DNA from: Cordylochernes scorpioides
Lineage: Eukaryota > Arthropoda > Arachnida > Pseudoscorpiones > Chernetidae
Assembly: GCA_030710605.1 (NCBI GenBank)
Contig: CP092869.1
Location: forward strand, 9,636,552 to 9,700,551
DNA length: 64,000 nt
Reading direction: 5' to 3'
In this document: positions 31,223-41,999 of the stretch, piece after piece
Layout: each line of letters starts with the position of its first letter
How positions within the stretch are numbered: position 1 is the first letter of the stretch
Translations under genes and position numbers: made by a program
Notes under the pieces: model-generated
The model's database searches: none
Told to the model about the DNA's origin: nothing
Seen by the model: the letters and a program-made list of their open reading frames with translations, nothing else

Positions 31223-31526
31223 GGGGTTCGGTGGAAGAATGGTCTAAACCTTTGGTTTTCGACCGCTGCGACTCGGGATCGATTCCCGCATTGGGCACTT
31301 TTTTCTGATTGAAAAATGCTACAATGAGTTTCGATTCTTTCAAAAGTTCAATCCCACCAGCGATTCAAGTAATCAAGCGGGGCTCTGGCACATTTGTAAG
31401 TGCAAAGTCGAACTGCTTTTCACATGTTTAAACATGTGGTGCAATTACAGTAAAAGCAGTCACCTACTCTACCCACCATGTTTATCATGGCCTGTACCAT
31501 GTGTACTTGGGATAAACAAAAAATGC
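31223..31526 (+). mobile_element. tRNA-derived SINE, copy 4
   Basis: Spacer copy with head GGGGTTCGGTGGAAGAATGG and B-box-like GGATCGATTCC. More diverged than the arm copies. Confidence 0.82.
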
Positions 31527-31599
31527 ACAATTTACAGGATTTGGTCTGAAAGAACAGAAGAGATGTTGGAAGGAAAATTATATGATATTATTATATTGG

Positions 31600-31810
31600 T
31601 TCTAATTTTTTTTTCCGTTCATCATTACTCTTCATAATTCATCCTTTCATACCTCATCCAAAAAGGTTAGAAATAGCCAATATTTCACTTTGAAATAAAC
31701 CTTGATTTTTCATTGAAAAGAAACTCATGCGGTGTAACTTCAAGTGTTGTTTTACAATCACAAGCCGCAGTGTATTATATTGTATTATATTATATTGGTT
31801 TGATATTTGA
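31600..31810. repeat. Half of the hairpin family at 61465-61690
   Basis: AATAAACCTTGATTTTTCATTGAAAAGAAACTCATGCGG-like content (shown in short) and GTTTTACAATCACAAGCCGC match 61440-61545. No gene. Confidence 0.5.
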
Positions 31811-32135
31811 ATATTCCCCTGTAATCTCTCTCTTTCATAGACAATTGCACAATACCTTCATTGATTCCAGTAAACGGTTAAAAATCTAGGATGATAAACA
31901 CATATATTCATCTTCAGTCTTGGAAAGATTCCTCACCTTGTCCTATTCCAAAACATATATCACTTTCATTTACGGCTTCATCTAAGTTTCCACATCGTGA
32001 GATTTGAATAGTTGTAAGAAATATTCTTTTTACCTGACGGTAATTAGCGTCTGATATCAATCTATATACGAATGTTATGATACATTAGCGCGCCATCTGT
32101 TATGAAAATTCGAAACCATTATAGACGTGTATGAT

Positions 32136-32636
32136 TCTTTATATATATAAAAATGAATGTATGTGTGTGTGTGTCTGTCCCTTATGCCTGACCAAACCAC
32201 TCATTGGAACGCCATGAAGCTTTGGGAAGTTATTTAGTATAGTACTGGGAAGGTTTCTAGCAAATAAAATTTTTGAAATAACTTTTCGCCTAAAAATAAT
32301 CAAGATAAATATTTTAATGTAGAAAATTAGGAAAGACAAAATTCAGGATGACACGGCAATTTATTTGAGACAAGAATAATGATACAATTCCGAGGCAAAG
32401 GCAAGGCAAAATTCCGAGGGAACCAATTAATATTGATTTTATTCAACTTATTGAGTATTTTTCAAGGGACCGGGAAAAAATGTTCACTTTATCGAGAGAT
32501 TCAAATTTACGAGTTTCAAATTATCAAAATATATCTATTATTTTTTTATAAGTTTATAGAGAATTGTTTTAACAAATGTTCGTTAGACAAACCTTTACTC
32601 AAGTAAAACCCGGGCGAAGCCGGGTACATCCGCTAG
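32136..32636 (+). mobile_element. Helitron-like non-autonomous element
   Basis: 5' end TCTTTATATATATAAAAATG followed by a GT-rich stretch. 3' end contains the hairpin CCCGGGCGAAGCCGGG, then TACATCCG and CTAG before T. A terminal hairpin just before CTAG is characteristic of rolling-circle Helitrons. No Rep/helicase coding. Confidence 0.65.
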
Positions 32637-32644
32637 TTCTTTAT

Positions 32645-32935
32645 AAATATTAAACAATTTCTACTGCCCTTACTTCGTTGGAAAAGTTAATGGGAAGGCC
32701 TAGATTATCAGTGGTGAACCCTCCCAGCTGTCATTAAAGCTTATGTCCAATCTAAAATACCCATTCTAAGAGTCTAGCAACAGTATCACTATAAAAGGAC
32801 GATCGAAAAAATGCAATACAACAGCGGTATTGTAGATTAAACTGGCGAAACGCTTGGAGGGTTTACCACTGATGAACCAGGCCCTCCTATTAATATTTCC
32901 ATCGCAGTAAGGGCAGTAGAAATTGTTTTATTTTC
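32645..32935. repeat. rep-F inverted pair
   Basis: TTTCTACTGCCCTTACTTCG at one end and CGCAGTAAGGGCAGTAGAAA at the other. Both inner hairpin parts (CAGTGGTGAACCCTCCCAGC; ACTGATGAACCAGGCCCTCC) are present. Confidence 0.7.
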
Positions 32936-33059
32936 AGAAGAATCATAAACATCTATGATAGTTTCGATTTTTGATAAAGTAATGATTTGATGCACTTGCG
33001 CGCCATCTGTTATCAAAATTCGAAACTATTTTAAAGGCGTAAGATTCTTTTTGAAATTA

Positions 33060-33165
33060 AACAATTTCTACTGCCCTTACTGCAATGTATGTGTTACAAG
33101 CCAGGCCCTCCCTTTAATTTTTCCATTGCAGTAAGGGCAGTAGAAATTGTTTAATTTCAAAAAGA
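33060..33165. repeat. Palindromic rep-F-like hairpin
   Basis: CAATTTCTACTGCCCTTACTGCAATG-type arms (each ~29 bp, near perfect) around a ~36-nt centre. It is the point where the left contig ends. Confidence 0.8.
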
Positions 33166-33218
33166 ATCTTACGCCTTTAAAATAGTTTCGAATTTTGAAA
33201 GTAATGATTGTTTCTAAC

Positions 33219-33410
33219 TGACGATAAGGAGTATTTGATATTGATCTATATAGAAATGACACGTTATGTTATATATCAAGCTGAATCCTGAAACATTGTT
33301 GTTTCTAGCAGGGTATGTGCCAAGTTCTAATTGTAAGAACCGTGAGTGCTAATTCCATTATATTTCTCCTTTCTTCGCCACTCTTGTAAGTCCTCTAGAG
33401 AGATGGCCAT
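33219..33410 (-). other. Counterpart of short ORF at 26380
   Basis: ATG GCC ATC TCT start is conserved, with amino-acid differences from the left copy and no sign of constraint. Unidentified. Confidence 0.2.
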
Positions 33411-33639
33411 CTTCAATGGTAGCTTGATTGCTTCTCCGCTCAAACTTCTTGTTCAACCATCCTATATAGGGTCCTTATACAGATAGTAAGTGAAGTCTTC
33501 TATAAGAATGCTATAAAGCCTCTAATTAGACTATAGATATTGCCTCTAATAATTTGGTAAATATACCTACAAATTATTTTTGTATTATGAATAAAAATAG
33601 TATCAATTCGTTTCTTTCTATGCCTGTAGATGATTATAA

Positions 33640-34150
33640 AGATACGGAAACTTGTACTTTCCACGAATAAAGAAACACATTTCTACTGTTTATATTAACA
33701 AAAGCAATAACGCACCATCTATACATATAAAATGAAAGGATTTAAAAACACGAATGTTTCTTTTATACCTAATACAAACTTCTACTGTCCTTACTGCGAT
33801 TAAAAAATATATTGGCGAAACCGCTGGGAGGGTTCACTACTGATGAGCCAAGCCCTACCAATATATTTTTTCCTCGCAGTAAGGACAGTAGAAGTTTGTA
33901 TTTTGTATAAAAGAAACATTCGTGCTTTTAAATCCTTTCATTTTATACTGTTTATATTGTTATATCACACACACATGCTTTATAACAATTTTCTCTTCTA
34001 ATGGAATCTTACTTTTGCAACGTTGCGAGATACAAGATGATTTTATTCAAGGAGCCAGGCCTGTAGAAGGATTATAAAGATCCGAAAACTTGCACTTTTT
34101 ACAAATAAAGAAACACATTGCTATAGTTTATATTTTTATTTTATACTTTA
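33640..34150. repeat. rep-F pair and Penelope-type tails
   Basis: 33775-33905 rep-F pair. 34050-34110 has CCTGTAGAAGGATTATAAAG then ATCCGAAAACTTGC, a hammerhead-like arrangement with a GGAT/ATCC stem and GAAA but a CTGTAGA core. Confidence 0.6.
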
Positions 34151-34690
34151 TAAAAATATTTCTATTCTAATGGAATCTTATTTTTGTATTGTATATAAAA
34201 GGATAAAAATAAGTAATTTATGTATTAATTAATGTACATTAATGAGTTTTCAATCTATCGAATATGGCGAAGAAATGTTTCAAAATATCAGGTACGATAT
34301 ATAACAACCAATGAATACATTTTTGAATTAAGTAAAAGCCATCAACAACTTTTAGCTGGATGATTTGGAGGTTATTTTAAATTAATTTAACAACTTTTTT
34401 TGATAATAATACAATATTTCAATTTTATACAACTTTATTCATTAAAATATTAAAATTAAAACTACCTCCCTTGAGAAATTTTTCCAATATTTTTGGTTTG
34501 CTTATAGAATATTCAATGAAATAGAGTTGAACAATGTACTGACTTGTAATAAAAGCGCAGAAACATTATTTAATACATGTAGAACCTAAGGTTCTATGGT
34601 GTGCCATAAAGATAGAATACAAGTGGAAACCTCTACGTCGCCAACAAGAAGTGAACCTACGAAATGAAAAGTCATAGGATGTGATATATA
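34150..34690. other. No gene seen
   Basis: AT-rich; 34600-34670 is the satellite flank shared with 25130-25220. Confidence 0.5.
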
Positions 34691-34890
34691 AGAAAGTATA
34701 CAAATGAATGAAGAGCCATAGGGAGTGACATATAAGAAGGTTAACAGCTGGACCGTCACCTCGAGGTCGCCAACAAGAAGTGGAACCAAGAAATGAAGAG
34801 CCATAGGATGTGACATATAAGAAAATATACAAAGGAATGAAGAGCCATAGGATGTGACATATAAGAAGGTATACAACGGACACGTCGAGG
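34690..34890. repeat. 44-bp satellite, short right array
   Basis: About four degenerate units (GTGACATATAAGAAAGTATAC type), interrupted by GTCGCCAACAAGAAGTGG-type flank sequence. Confidence 0.85.
34860..34865 (+). promoter_or_regulatory. TATA-like box upstream of exon
   Basis: TATAAG about 100 bp before the exon ATG, contributed by the last satellite unit. The interval to the ATG is GC-rich. Prediction from position only. Confidence 0.25.
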
Positions 34891-34948
34891 TCGCCCGCCA
34901 ACAAGAACCAGGAAGCGGCGAGTTAGTTGTATTGAACGCCAGCCGTCG

Positions 34949-34963
34949 CCAGCAGGGGGCAGC
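34949..34963 (+). promoter_or_regulatory. CTCF-like motif, right copy
   Basis: CCAGCAGGGGGCAGC, 2 bp before the exon ATG. Conserved while a neighbouring base differs between arms. Confidence 0.45.
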
Positions 34964-34965
34964 AC

Positions 34966-35109
34966 ATGAACCTTGACGATATACAGAGGCTGAAGCTCCT
35001 GGGCTCGGGAGAGTCCCCTCTCTCCCCCATCTTCTGGGGCGGCCCCCTCAGTGAGGCTTTCTCGGACCCTGCGCTGGACTTGGTGCTCCGGGGCCTGGAC
35101 TGGAATCAG
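34966..35109 (+). CDS. GC-rich first coding exon, right copy
   Basis: Same 48 codons as the left copy: ATG at 34966, ending ...GLDWNQ, then donor GTCAGT (35110-35115); read through, the frame meets TGA four codons later. The start was chosen as the only ATG in the GC-rich block. A hydrophobic and Gly/Pro-rich sequence (SPLSPIFWGGPLSEAFSDPA) without a signal peptide. The U6-derived array lies 270 bp downstream on the opposite strand, inside what would be intron 1. Family unknown to me. Confidence 0.6.
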
Positions 35110-35166
35110 GTCAGTCCCCACTGACAGTACCTACTTCCTACATTAGGACCGGTCTGGACGTATTCA

Positions 35167-35372
35167 TGTCGCCTCAAGTCAGTGTCGACTTAGAAGCAGC
35201 TTATCAGGATCGCTTCATTCCCTGCTCTGTATCAACTACTTCATTTCGTATAATGGGCCATTTACTTTTTATGTTTCGATTCCTTTTCGTGATGAGTAAC
35301 GCTCCACGATTTTGCGTTCCATCTTTGCTTTCTGGGGACATGGTAATTTTCTTTGTATCATTACGTTTGTAG
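35167..35372 (+). other. Open frame with DRFIPC motif
   Basis: 68-aa frame MSPQVSVDLEAAYQDRFIPC..., nearly identical in the left arm (23405-23611, minus). DRFIP resembles the C-box of APC/C activators, but the following Arg is missing and the rest becomes a hydrophobic, low-complexity read into decayed U6 sequence. Probably non-coding. Confidence 0.2.
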
Positions 35373-35374
35373 TA

Positions 35375-36840
35375 GTTGTACCCCGCCGAACCGGTATAGT
35401 TGGGGCCATGCTAACCTTCTCTGTATCTTTACTATTTCAGTAGTTGTATCGCCGAACTGGTATCACAGGGGCCATGCTATCTTCTCTGTATCCTTCCTAT
35501 TGTAGTAGTTGTACCACCGAACTGGTATCACAGGGGCCATGCTAATCTTCTCTGTATCCTTCCTATTGTAGTAGTTGTACCACCGAACTGGTATCACAGG
35601 GGCCATGCTAATCTTCTCTGTATCCTTCCTATTGTAGTAGTTGTACCACCGAACTGGTATCACAGGGGCAATGCTAATCTTCTCTGTATCCTTCCTATTG
35701 TAGTAGTTGTACCGCCGAACTGGTATCACAGGGGCAATGCTAATCTTCTCTGTATCCTTCCTATTGTAGTAGTTGTACCACCGAACTGGTATCACAGGGG
35801 CAATGCTAATCTTCTCTGTATCCTTCCTATTGTAGTAGTTGTACCACCGAACTGGTATCACAGGGGCAATGCTAATCTTCTCTGTATCCTTCCTATTGTA
35901 GTAGTTGTACCACCGAACTGGTATCACAGGGGCAATGCTAATCTTCTCTGTATCCTTCCTATTGTAGTAGTTGTACCACCGAACTGGTATCACAGGGGCA
36001 ATGCTAATCTTCTCTGTATCCTTCCTATTGTAGTAGTTGTACCACCGAACTGGTATCACAGGGGCAATGCTAATCTTCTCTGTATCCTTCCTATTGTAGT
36101 AGTTGTACCGCCGAACTGGTATCACAGGGGCAATGCTAATCTTCTCTGTATCCTTCCTATTGTAGTAGTTGTACCACCGAACTGGTATCACAGGGGCAAT
36201 GCTAATCTTCTCTGTATCCTTCCTATTGTAGTAGTTGTACCACCGAACTGGTATCACAGGGGCAATGCTAATCTTCTCTGTATCCTTCCTATTGTAGTAG
36301 TTGTACCACCGAACTGGTATCACAGGGGCCATGCTAATCTTCTCTGTATCCTTCCTATTGTAGTAGTTGTACCACCGAACTGGTATCACAGGGGCAATGC
36401 TAATCTTCTCTGTATCCTTCCTATTGTAGTAGTTGTACCACCGAACTAGTATCACAGGGGCCATGCTAATCTTCTCTGTATCCTTCCTATTGTAGTAGTT
36501 GTACCACCGAACTGGTATCACAGGGGCAATGCTAATCTTCTCTGTATCCTTCTTATTGTAGTAGTTGTACCACCGAACTGGTTACACAGGGAACATGCTA
36601 ATCTTCTCTGTATCTTTACTATTTCAGTAGTTGTACCGCCGAACCGGTATCACAGGGGCCATGCTATCTTCTCTGTATCCTTCCTATTGTAGTAGTTGTA
36701 CCACCGAACTAGTATCACAGGGGCCATGCTAATCTTCTCTGTATCCTTCCTATTGTAGTAGTTGTACCACCGAACTAGTATCACAGGGGCCATGCTAATC
36801 TTCTCTCTATCCTTCCTATTGTAGTAGTTGTACTGCCGAG
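35375..36840 (-). repeat. Tandem array of U6 snRNA-derived 66-bp units, right
   Basis: About 22 units in reverse orientation (GGGGCCATGCTAATCTTCTC and TGTATCCTTCCTATTGTAGT). Many units carry GGGGCAATG, where the left array has mostly GGGGCCATG, so the two arrays have homogenised towards different variants. The 352-codon frame follows from the 22-codon period. Confidence 0.93.
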
Positions 36841-37211
36841 CACAAACGTGATTATGACTCTTTTGACTTTTTTCTATTTTCATATTATCTTTCATTTTAC
36901 AGGTTTTACATACATTTTATCAATATACAGGGGCGGCTGGGATTCCATAACATCCTACGAGAGAGGTTAAGAAATCGGTCCAATTTAGGTACAGATATAT
37001 TTATTGTTCAAACACAATTTCTATCTGTATTTCCTCAATGTTTCTTTCTTTTCAACTTTGATTGTATCATGCTAGTAACACTAATCTCACTTGACAGTAA
37101 ACAAACACGTTGACAATTAAAATGATTTTATTGACATCTTGTCAACACATGCAAGGTACACAGTCTGCACTATTTAAAAAAAGATGATATGCATTATATA
37201 CACTATGTACA

Positions 37212-37622
37212 ATGAATATGGCGTCTCTGCCAGCGCTGCAGAGTTTGATGGAGAATCGCCAGCGGGTCTCCAGCAACAACAGACACGTTGATATATTGAG
37301 ATACAGGGTTAGCCTAATGTCCATATTGGTGACAATCCTACAATTTGTCTATGTCTTATACATATCACACTCTAAGTCTTTGACATTACATCCAGATGGC
37401 ACAAGAACCTATAGGGCATGTAACAACTGTCCTGGTATGGAACTAACACCTACCCACATATTCTCATGTCCTGCAATGGCCGCAGCCTTGCAGAAAATTG
37501 ACACGGACCCAGAACAGCAGCTTTACACACGCAAGACAGTGGACATTGCGACTGCTGTGATAGAGATGCATGGAGACATCTGCGGTTCTTCATTGGACAA
37601 GACAACAACAACAGAAAATTGA
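37212..37622 (+). CDS. LINE-derived ORF with zinc knuckle (136 aa)
   Basis: Starts MNMASLPALQSLMENRQRVS, continues RHVDILRYRVSLMSILVT, then CNNCPGMELTPTHIFSCPAM (zinc knuckle of an I-like LINE), then the KIDTDPEQQLYT tail. It is an open reading frame from an ATG in this arm but has a stop in the left arm. The first ~22 residues are also found without the LINE part at 57601-57665. Could be a chance open remnant or a fusion; I favour remnant. Confidence 0.4.
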   Translation: MNMASLPALQSLMENRQRVSSNNRHVDILRYRVSLMSILVTILQFVYVLYISHSKSLTLHPDGTRTYRACNNCPGMELTPTHIFSCPAMAAALQKIDTDPEQQLYTRKTVDIATAVIEMHGDICGSSLDKTTTTEN

Positions 37623-38200
37623 CATGGACCCAGAGCAGCAGCTTAACACACCCACGATAGTGGACATTGCGACTGCTGTGATAGAGATGTATGGAGACAT
37701 CTGAGGCTCTTCATTGGACACGACAACAACAGAAAATTGACATGGACCCAGAACAGCAGCTTTACACACCCAAGATAGTAAACATTGCTGCTGCTGTGAT
37801 AGAGATGCATGGAGACATCTGAGACTCTTCATTGGACACAACAACAACAGAAAATTGACATGGACCCAGAACAGCAGCTTTACACACGCAAGACAGTGGA
37901 CATTGCGACTGCTGTGATAGAGATGCATGGAGACATCTGAGGCTCTTCATTGGACACAACAACAACAGAAAATTGACATGGACCCAGAACAGCAGCTTTA
38001 CACACGCAAGACAGTGGACATTGCGACTGCTGTGATAGAGATGCATGGAGACATCTGAGGCTCTTCATTGGACACAACAACAACAGAAAATTGACATGAA
38101 CCCAGAACAGCAGCTTTACACACCCAAGATAGAGGACATTGCTGTGATAGAGATGTATGGAGACATCTGAGGCTCTTTATTGGACACAACAACAACAACT
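37622..38200 (+). repeat. LINE 3'-tail tandem array, right
   Basis: About five units beginning GAAAATTGACATGGACCCAG, 112-121 bp each, joined through CAACAACAACA. Counterpart of 20888-21600. Confidence 0.85.
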
Positions 38201-38209
38201 CTAAGTCTT

Positions 38210-38735
38210 AAACAGTTCTATCACACATTCTATCAATACCTTATACATTAATAGCTGTGTAATAATGCCGTGTGTCATCTTAGAACTTACTCTTTGGATG
38301 TCAAAGTCTTCTTGAGAACATCGTTTCTCACAGCAGAATGCACCATGTATATCTCTTTGGCCGAACACATATACATCTTGTAGAGGTTCTTATAAACTAC
38401 ATAACGTATATCTGTTATAAATATAAAACTTTGATCGACTAAATTAAACTCTTTGAATTAAAATAGTATTAGTCATAGTAAAGCCTGTAGAAGGACGTCC
38501 GAAAGTTTGCTAACAATGTTTGTATAAGACACTCCTCTTCAATTCTCGTTTTATTTTGTTATAATAATTTAATATTGCTCTCTAAAACGTTTCCACCTTC
38601 TTATAGCCTTCGGGAGGATCTCCTTTTATAAAAACATTTAAAATTTCAGACTTAATTTGTTACTATCATATAAAAAGACGTACCTGGATCTTTAAAGAAA
38701 AAAAATCTTTACTCAAAATATTTCGAGAGATTGCT
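38210..38735. other. Spacer between arrays
   Basis: No gene. 38480-38510 has GCCTGTAGAAGGACGTCCGA, a hammerhead-like remnant (GGAC/GTCC, GAAA, core CTGTAGA). Lacks the 178-bp insertion of the left arm. Confidence 0.5.
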
Positions 38736-38820
38736 CCCTCTTTATCAATATGTAATTTATTAAATGTCTGTGCAATAAATTGATAAAGAGGGAGCAATCT
38801 CTCTCCATATATCTCTATCA
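38735..38820. repeat. Hairpin
   Basis: GAGAGATTGCTCCCTCTTTA and its complement, as at 20090-20175. Confidence 0.7.
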
Positions 38821-38824
38821 CAGT

Positions 38825-39290
38825 AATGTTCTCTATCTTGGGTGTGTAAAACTGCTGATCTGGGTCCATGTCAATTTTCTGTTGTTGTCGTGTCCAATAA
38901 AGAGCCTCAGATGTCTCCATACATCTCTATCACAGCAATATCATCTATATTGGGTGTGTAAAGCTGCTGCTCTGGGTCCATGTCAATTTTCTGTTGTTGT
39001 CGTGTCCAATGAAGAGCCTCAGATGTCTCCATACATCTCTATCACAGCAATGTCTTCTATCTTGGGTATGTAAAGCTGCTGCTCTGGGTCCATGTCAATT
39101 TTCTGTTGTTGTCGTGTCCAATGAAGAGCCTCAGATGTCTCCATACATCTCTATCACAGCAATGTCTTCTATCTTGGGTATGTAAAGCTGCTGCTCTGGG
39201 TCCATGTCAATTTTCTCTTGTTGTCGTGTCCAATGAAGAGCCTCAGATGTCTCCATACATCTCTATCACAGCAGCAGCAATTTCTTTTCT
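38825..39290 (-). repeat. LINE 3'-tail tandem array, 112-bp units
   Basis: Four reverse units with CTGGGTCCATGTCAATTTTC. Counterpart of 19733-20100 with one more unit. Confidence 0.85.
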
Positions 39291-39709
39291 TTACAGATCC
39301 AGGCACGCCGTTTTATATAATCTTAATTAATGGATCACCTTTTGACTCAAATTAATTTGTTACTGTTTTTGTGTATTTTTATCTGAACGTTACAGAAAAC
39401 AATGAAAACAAGGCCGTGATATATAGACAGAGATGTTAATTAACAATGATAATACTAAAGTGCTATGCAAATCCCAAGAGTATTCTATCGTAGGAACATC
39501 TGCAATTGTCACTTCCAACATGTAAGGTTTTAGAAAGGTAACACAGAAGCTTTATCTAATCGTTTGCATTTTACGATTGCTTTTGGGAAAGATAAAAAAA
39601 AAAAACAAAACAGATAATCTAATTCCTATTCAGAACTAGCTAAAAGCAGTTTTAATTCTGTTTTTTTTAGTAAAAAAAAAATATATATATATATAATATA
39701 AAAAAAAAG

Positions 39710-40090
39710 ATGATTTTCTGTTTGAATTTGAATCATGTTGATGATTATTCTATGGTGGTGCAGTCGTGGTTAAATTCTTGATTGAATAATAATAAAAATA
39801 GTAAAGATTAGAAATTGCTTTAATTGAGCTTATAAGATATATAAAAACATAATTTGATAAAAGTAATGCCTGGCTTAAGGCGAGTAGAATAAGGAAAACA
39901 AAAGATTATTTACATAATGTACAAATGTTTTGAGCCGACCCATGGGGAAAAACAACAATGAGATTTTATATGGGAAGCATGACCTCTGGCGGTCGATTTA
40001 AACAGAGTATTTATATCTATGACATATAATTTTAAAATAAAATAATACTTTAATATAACATAATTTTAAATGAAATATTTTAATATAACA
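39710..40090 (-). mobile_element. rep-A copy
   Basis: Single copy marking the site where the left arm carries an extra 2.8 kb. Confidence 0.75.
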
Positions 40091-40189
40091 TATATATATA
40101 TATTAAAAAACAATAGAAAAAAAAAAAGATAAGTGGGTCAGGTGTTGATATTAAAAATAAAGAAAGCATCTCCTGACCACAAGCACATG

Positions 40190-40195
<6 letters not shown>

Positions 40196-40222
<27 letters not shown>

Positions 40223-40640
40223 GATGACGTAAGCCATCAGCAACATTCAGTTGCACGATAAGGAGATGCCTTTTTTATAATTTATGAACCTTATCCCAGT
40301 ACAATATCACATTTGTACTATTTTTTCACATTGTGTCGCGGTCTCACGCAATTCTGGCCTCAACTACCCGTTTCATGATTTTACAGGATTCCTTGAATGA
40401 CCTGTTTTTTTGGTCGTTGAGGTACAGCTCACATCACGCTGATGAGGGCCAACAGCGTTAAACGGGTCCGTGGTTAGTTTTTCTTGAATAATCAAGAATA
40501 GGTAATTGGCCAATTCTGGAATAATTAGAAATCAACGAGAATAATTGATATTTATTCCGATAGATGGCGCAAGCCATCAGCAGCCTTCAGTTGCACGATA
40601 AGGAGATGCCTTTTTTATAATTTATATATATAATTAGAGG
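40196..40640 (+). repeat. Penelope-type terminal repeats
   Basis: Begins with a (TA)n run (40196-40223), then GATGACGTAAGCCATCAGCA and AAGGAGATGCC blocks repeated at 40560-40625. Holds the hammerhead-like motif below. Confidence 0.55.
40433..40474 (+). ncRNA. Hammerhead-like ribozyme, decayed
   Basis: Stem I ATCACG with CCGTGG, core CTGATGA intact, GGGCC-AACA-GCGT stem II region, then TTAAAC instead of GAAAC. Core A/G change argues against activity. Confidence 0.55.
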
Positions 40641-40965
40641 TATATATAAATATAACACACAAAGCAATTGTCCAATTTTCTCTATAAAGATCTGGAATAA
40701 ATTGAGGTGAAGACAATCAAAAGACCCAAATTTGTCCACACGACAGTCAACTAAATGTCACCATAAATTACATTGTAGTAAAAAATAAAGAAAAATTCAA
40801 TCAACTCAGACTTCTATTAATATCTAAGAAGATAAAAACTAAATTGATTTTACTCTATCAACTTTTTTATATGGGGAAAGTTTTATTAATAAAATCCTTT
40901 GTTATTTCTTATAAAATTGTATATAGATCAAGTCAACGGTAATCATGGTGGGCAATGACTGCTTA
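40640..40965. other. No gene seen
   Basis: AT-rich; shared with 15350-15690. Confidence 0.5.
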
Positions 40966-40969
40966 TATT

Positions 40970-41282
40970 GTTTTTTTTTTGTTTATTCCTAGTACACGTG
41001 GTACAGGCCATGATAATCATGGTGGGTAGAAGTTGGCGATTGCTTTTACTGTAAGTGTACCACATGTCTACACATGTTATAAGCAGTTTAACTTTGAATT
41101 TACAAATGTGCCAAAGCCCCGTTTGGTTAATTGTCACTCGCTGGTGGGGTTGGATTTTTTCAAGAATCGGGGGCCATTAGAGCATTTTTTTTTAATTAGA
41201 AAAAAGTGTCCAATGCGGGAATCGAACCCGGGTCATAGCAGTCGAAAACCAACGGTTTAGACCATCCTTCCACCGACCCCCA
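40970..41282 (-). mobile_element. tRNA-derived SINE, copy 3'
   Basis: Reverse of 15036-15350; B-box read as GGAATCGAACCCGG. Confidence 0.85.
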
Positions 41283-41999
41283 TGCTTTTATTATAATACG
41301 GTTTATAAAATTATATTTGAATTAACAATTAATATATTTACATAGTTCAAATGAGGGTTTATTTTTACTAAAACTAATAAGAAAATATTGCATAAAAATG
41401 CAGAAAGATTTTTACTCTCTCTTTTGATATAAAACAATCTTTCAATATTTTAAATGCACCCAAATGCACCCATGGTAGTAAAAGTTTTATGCATCATAGA
41501 AAGCTACAAAATTCTTTATTCCAAATAAAAGAAATGAGTCAAAACATATTGTCACATATTTGTTTAAATGGCGCATATTTGTTTAAAGTTTTCGAGAAAT
41601 TATGTAAATATGGTAGAAAATATATAAAAGGAAGTTTTTTTTTGGCAAAGAGAGTCGTGCAAAAAATGAGATTTTTTTAATTGTTTCTTAGCGTGATGCT
41701 ACAAGTATATTTGGGGTTAAATCACAGATTAAATAAATGATAATATTTGACCAAGATCTAACGAGAAAGATTAATGATCAATACCATCAATAAATCGAGC
41801 CAGACGACCTAAATGTAGGCTTATCCGGACCTAAAATAGGAAGAACATGGTCTAAATTGACCCAATGGAATTTTTATGTTTTCCGGGATAAACAAGTTGG
41901 ATGTTTTTCTAAATACGAGAACCCTTATCACCTTAGTGAACGTCGTAAAAATTGATGTTTAGCTTTTTTTAACGATTTGATCGGATATTTTGAATATTA

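Noticed and set aside
33816-33850. Type II hammerhead in rep-F (GGCGAAAC...CTGATGAGCC)
   Set aside because: GAAA and CTGATGA flanked by a pairing GGC/GCC looked promising, but only about five nucleotides remain for stem I after a plausible stem III, so the fold cannot form.
35463-36521. 352-aa repeat protein and the 240-aa antisense ORF at 22702-23424
   Set aside because: Products of the 66-bp (22-codon) period of the U6-derived array; no start context or non-repeat part.
22255-36840. Functional U6 snRNA genes
   Set aside because: Every unit lacks the 3' half of U6, the internal stem-loop and a T-run terminator, and no snRNA promoter is repeated with the units.
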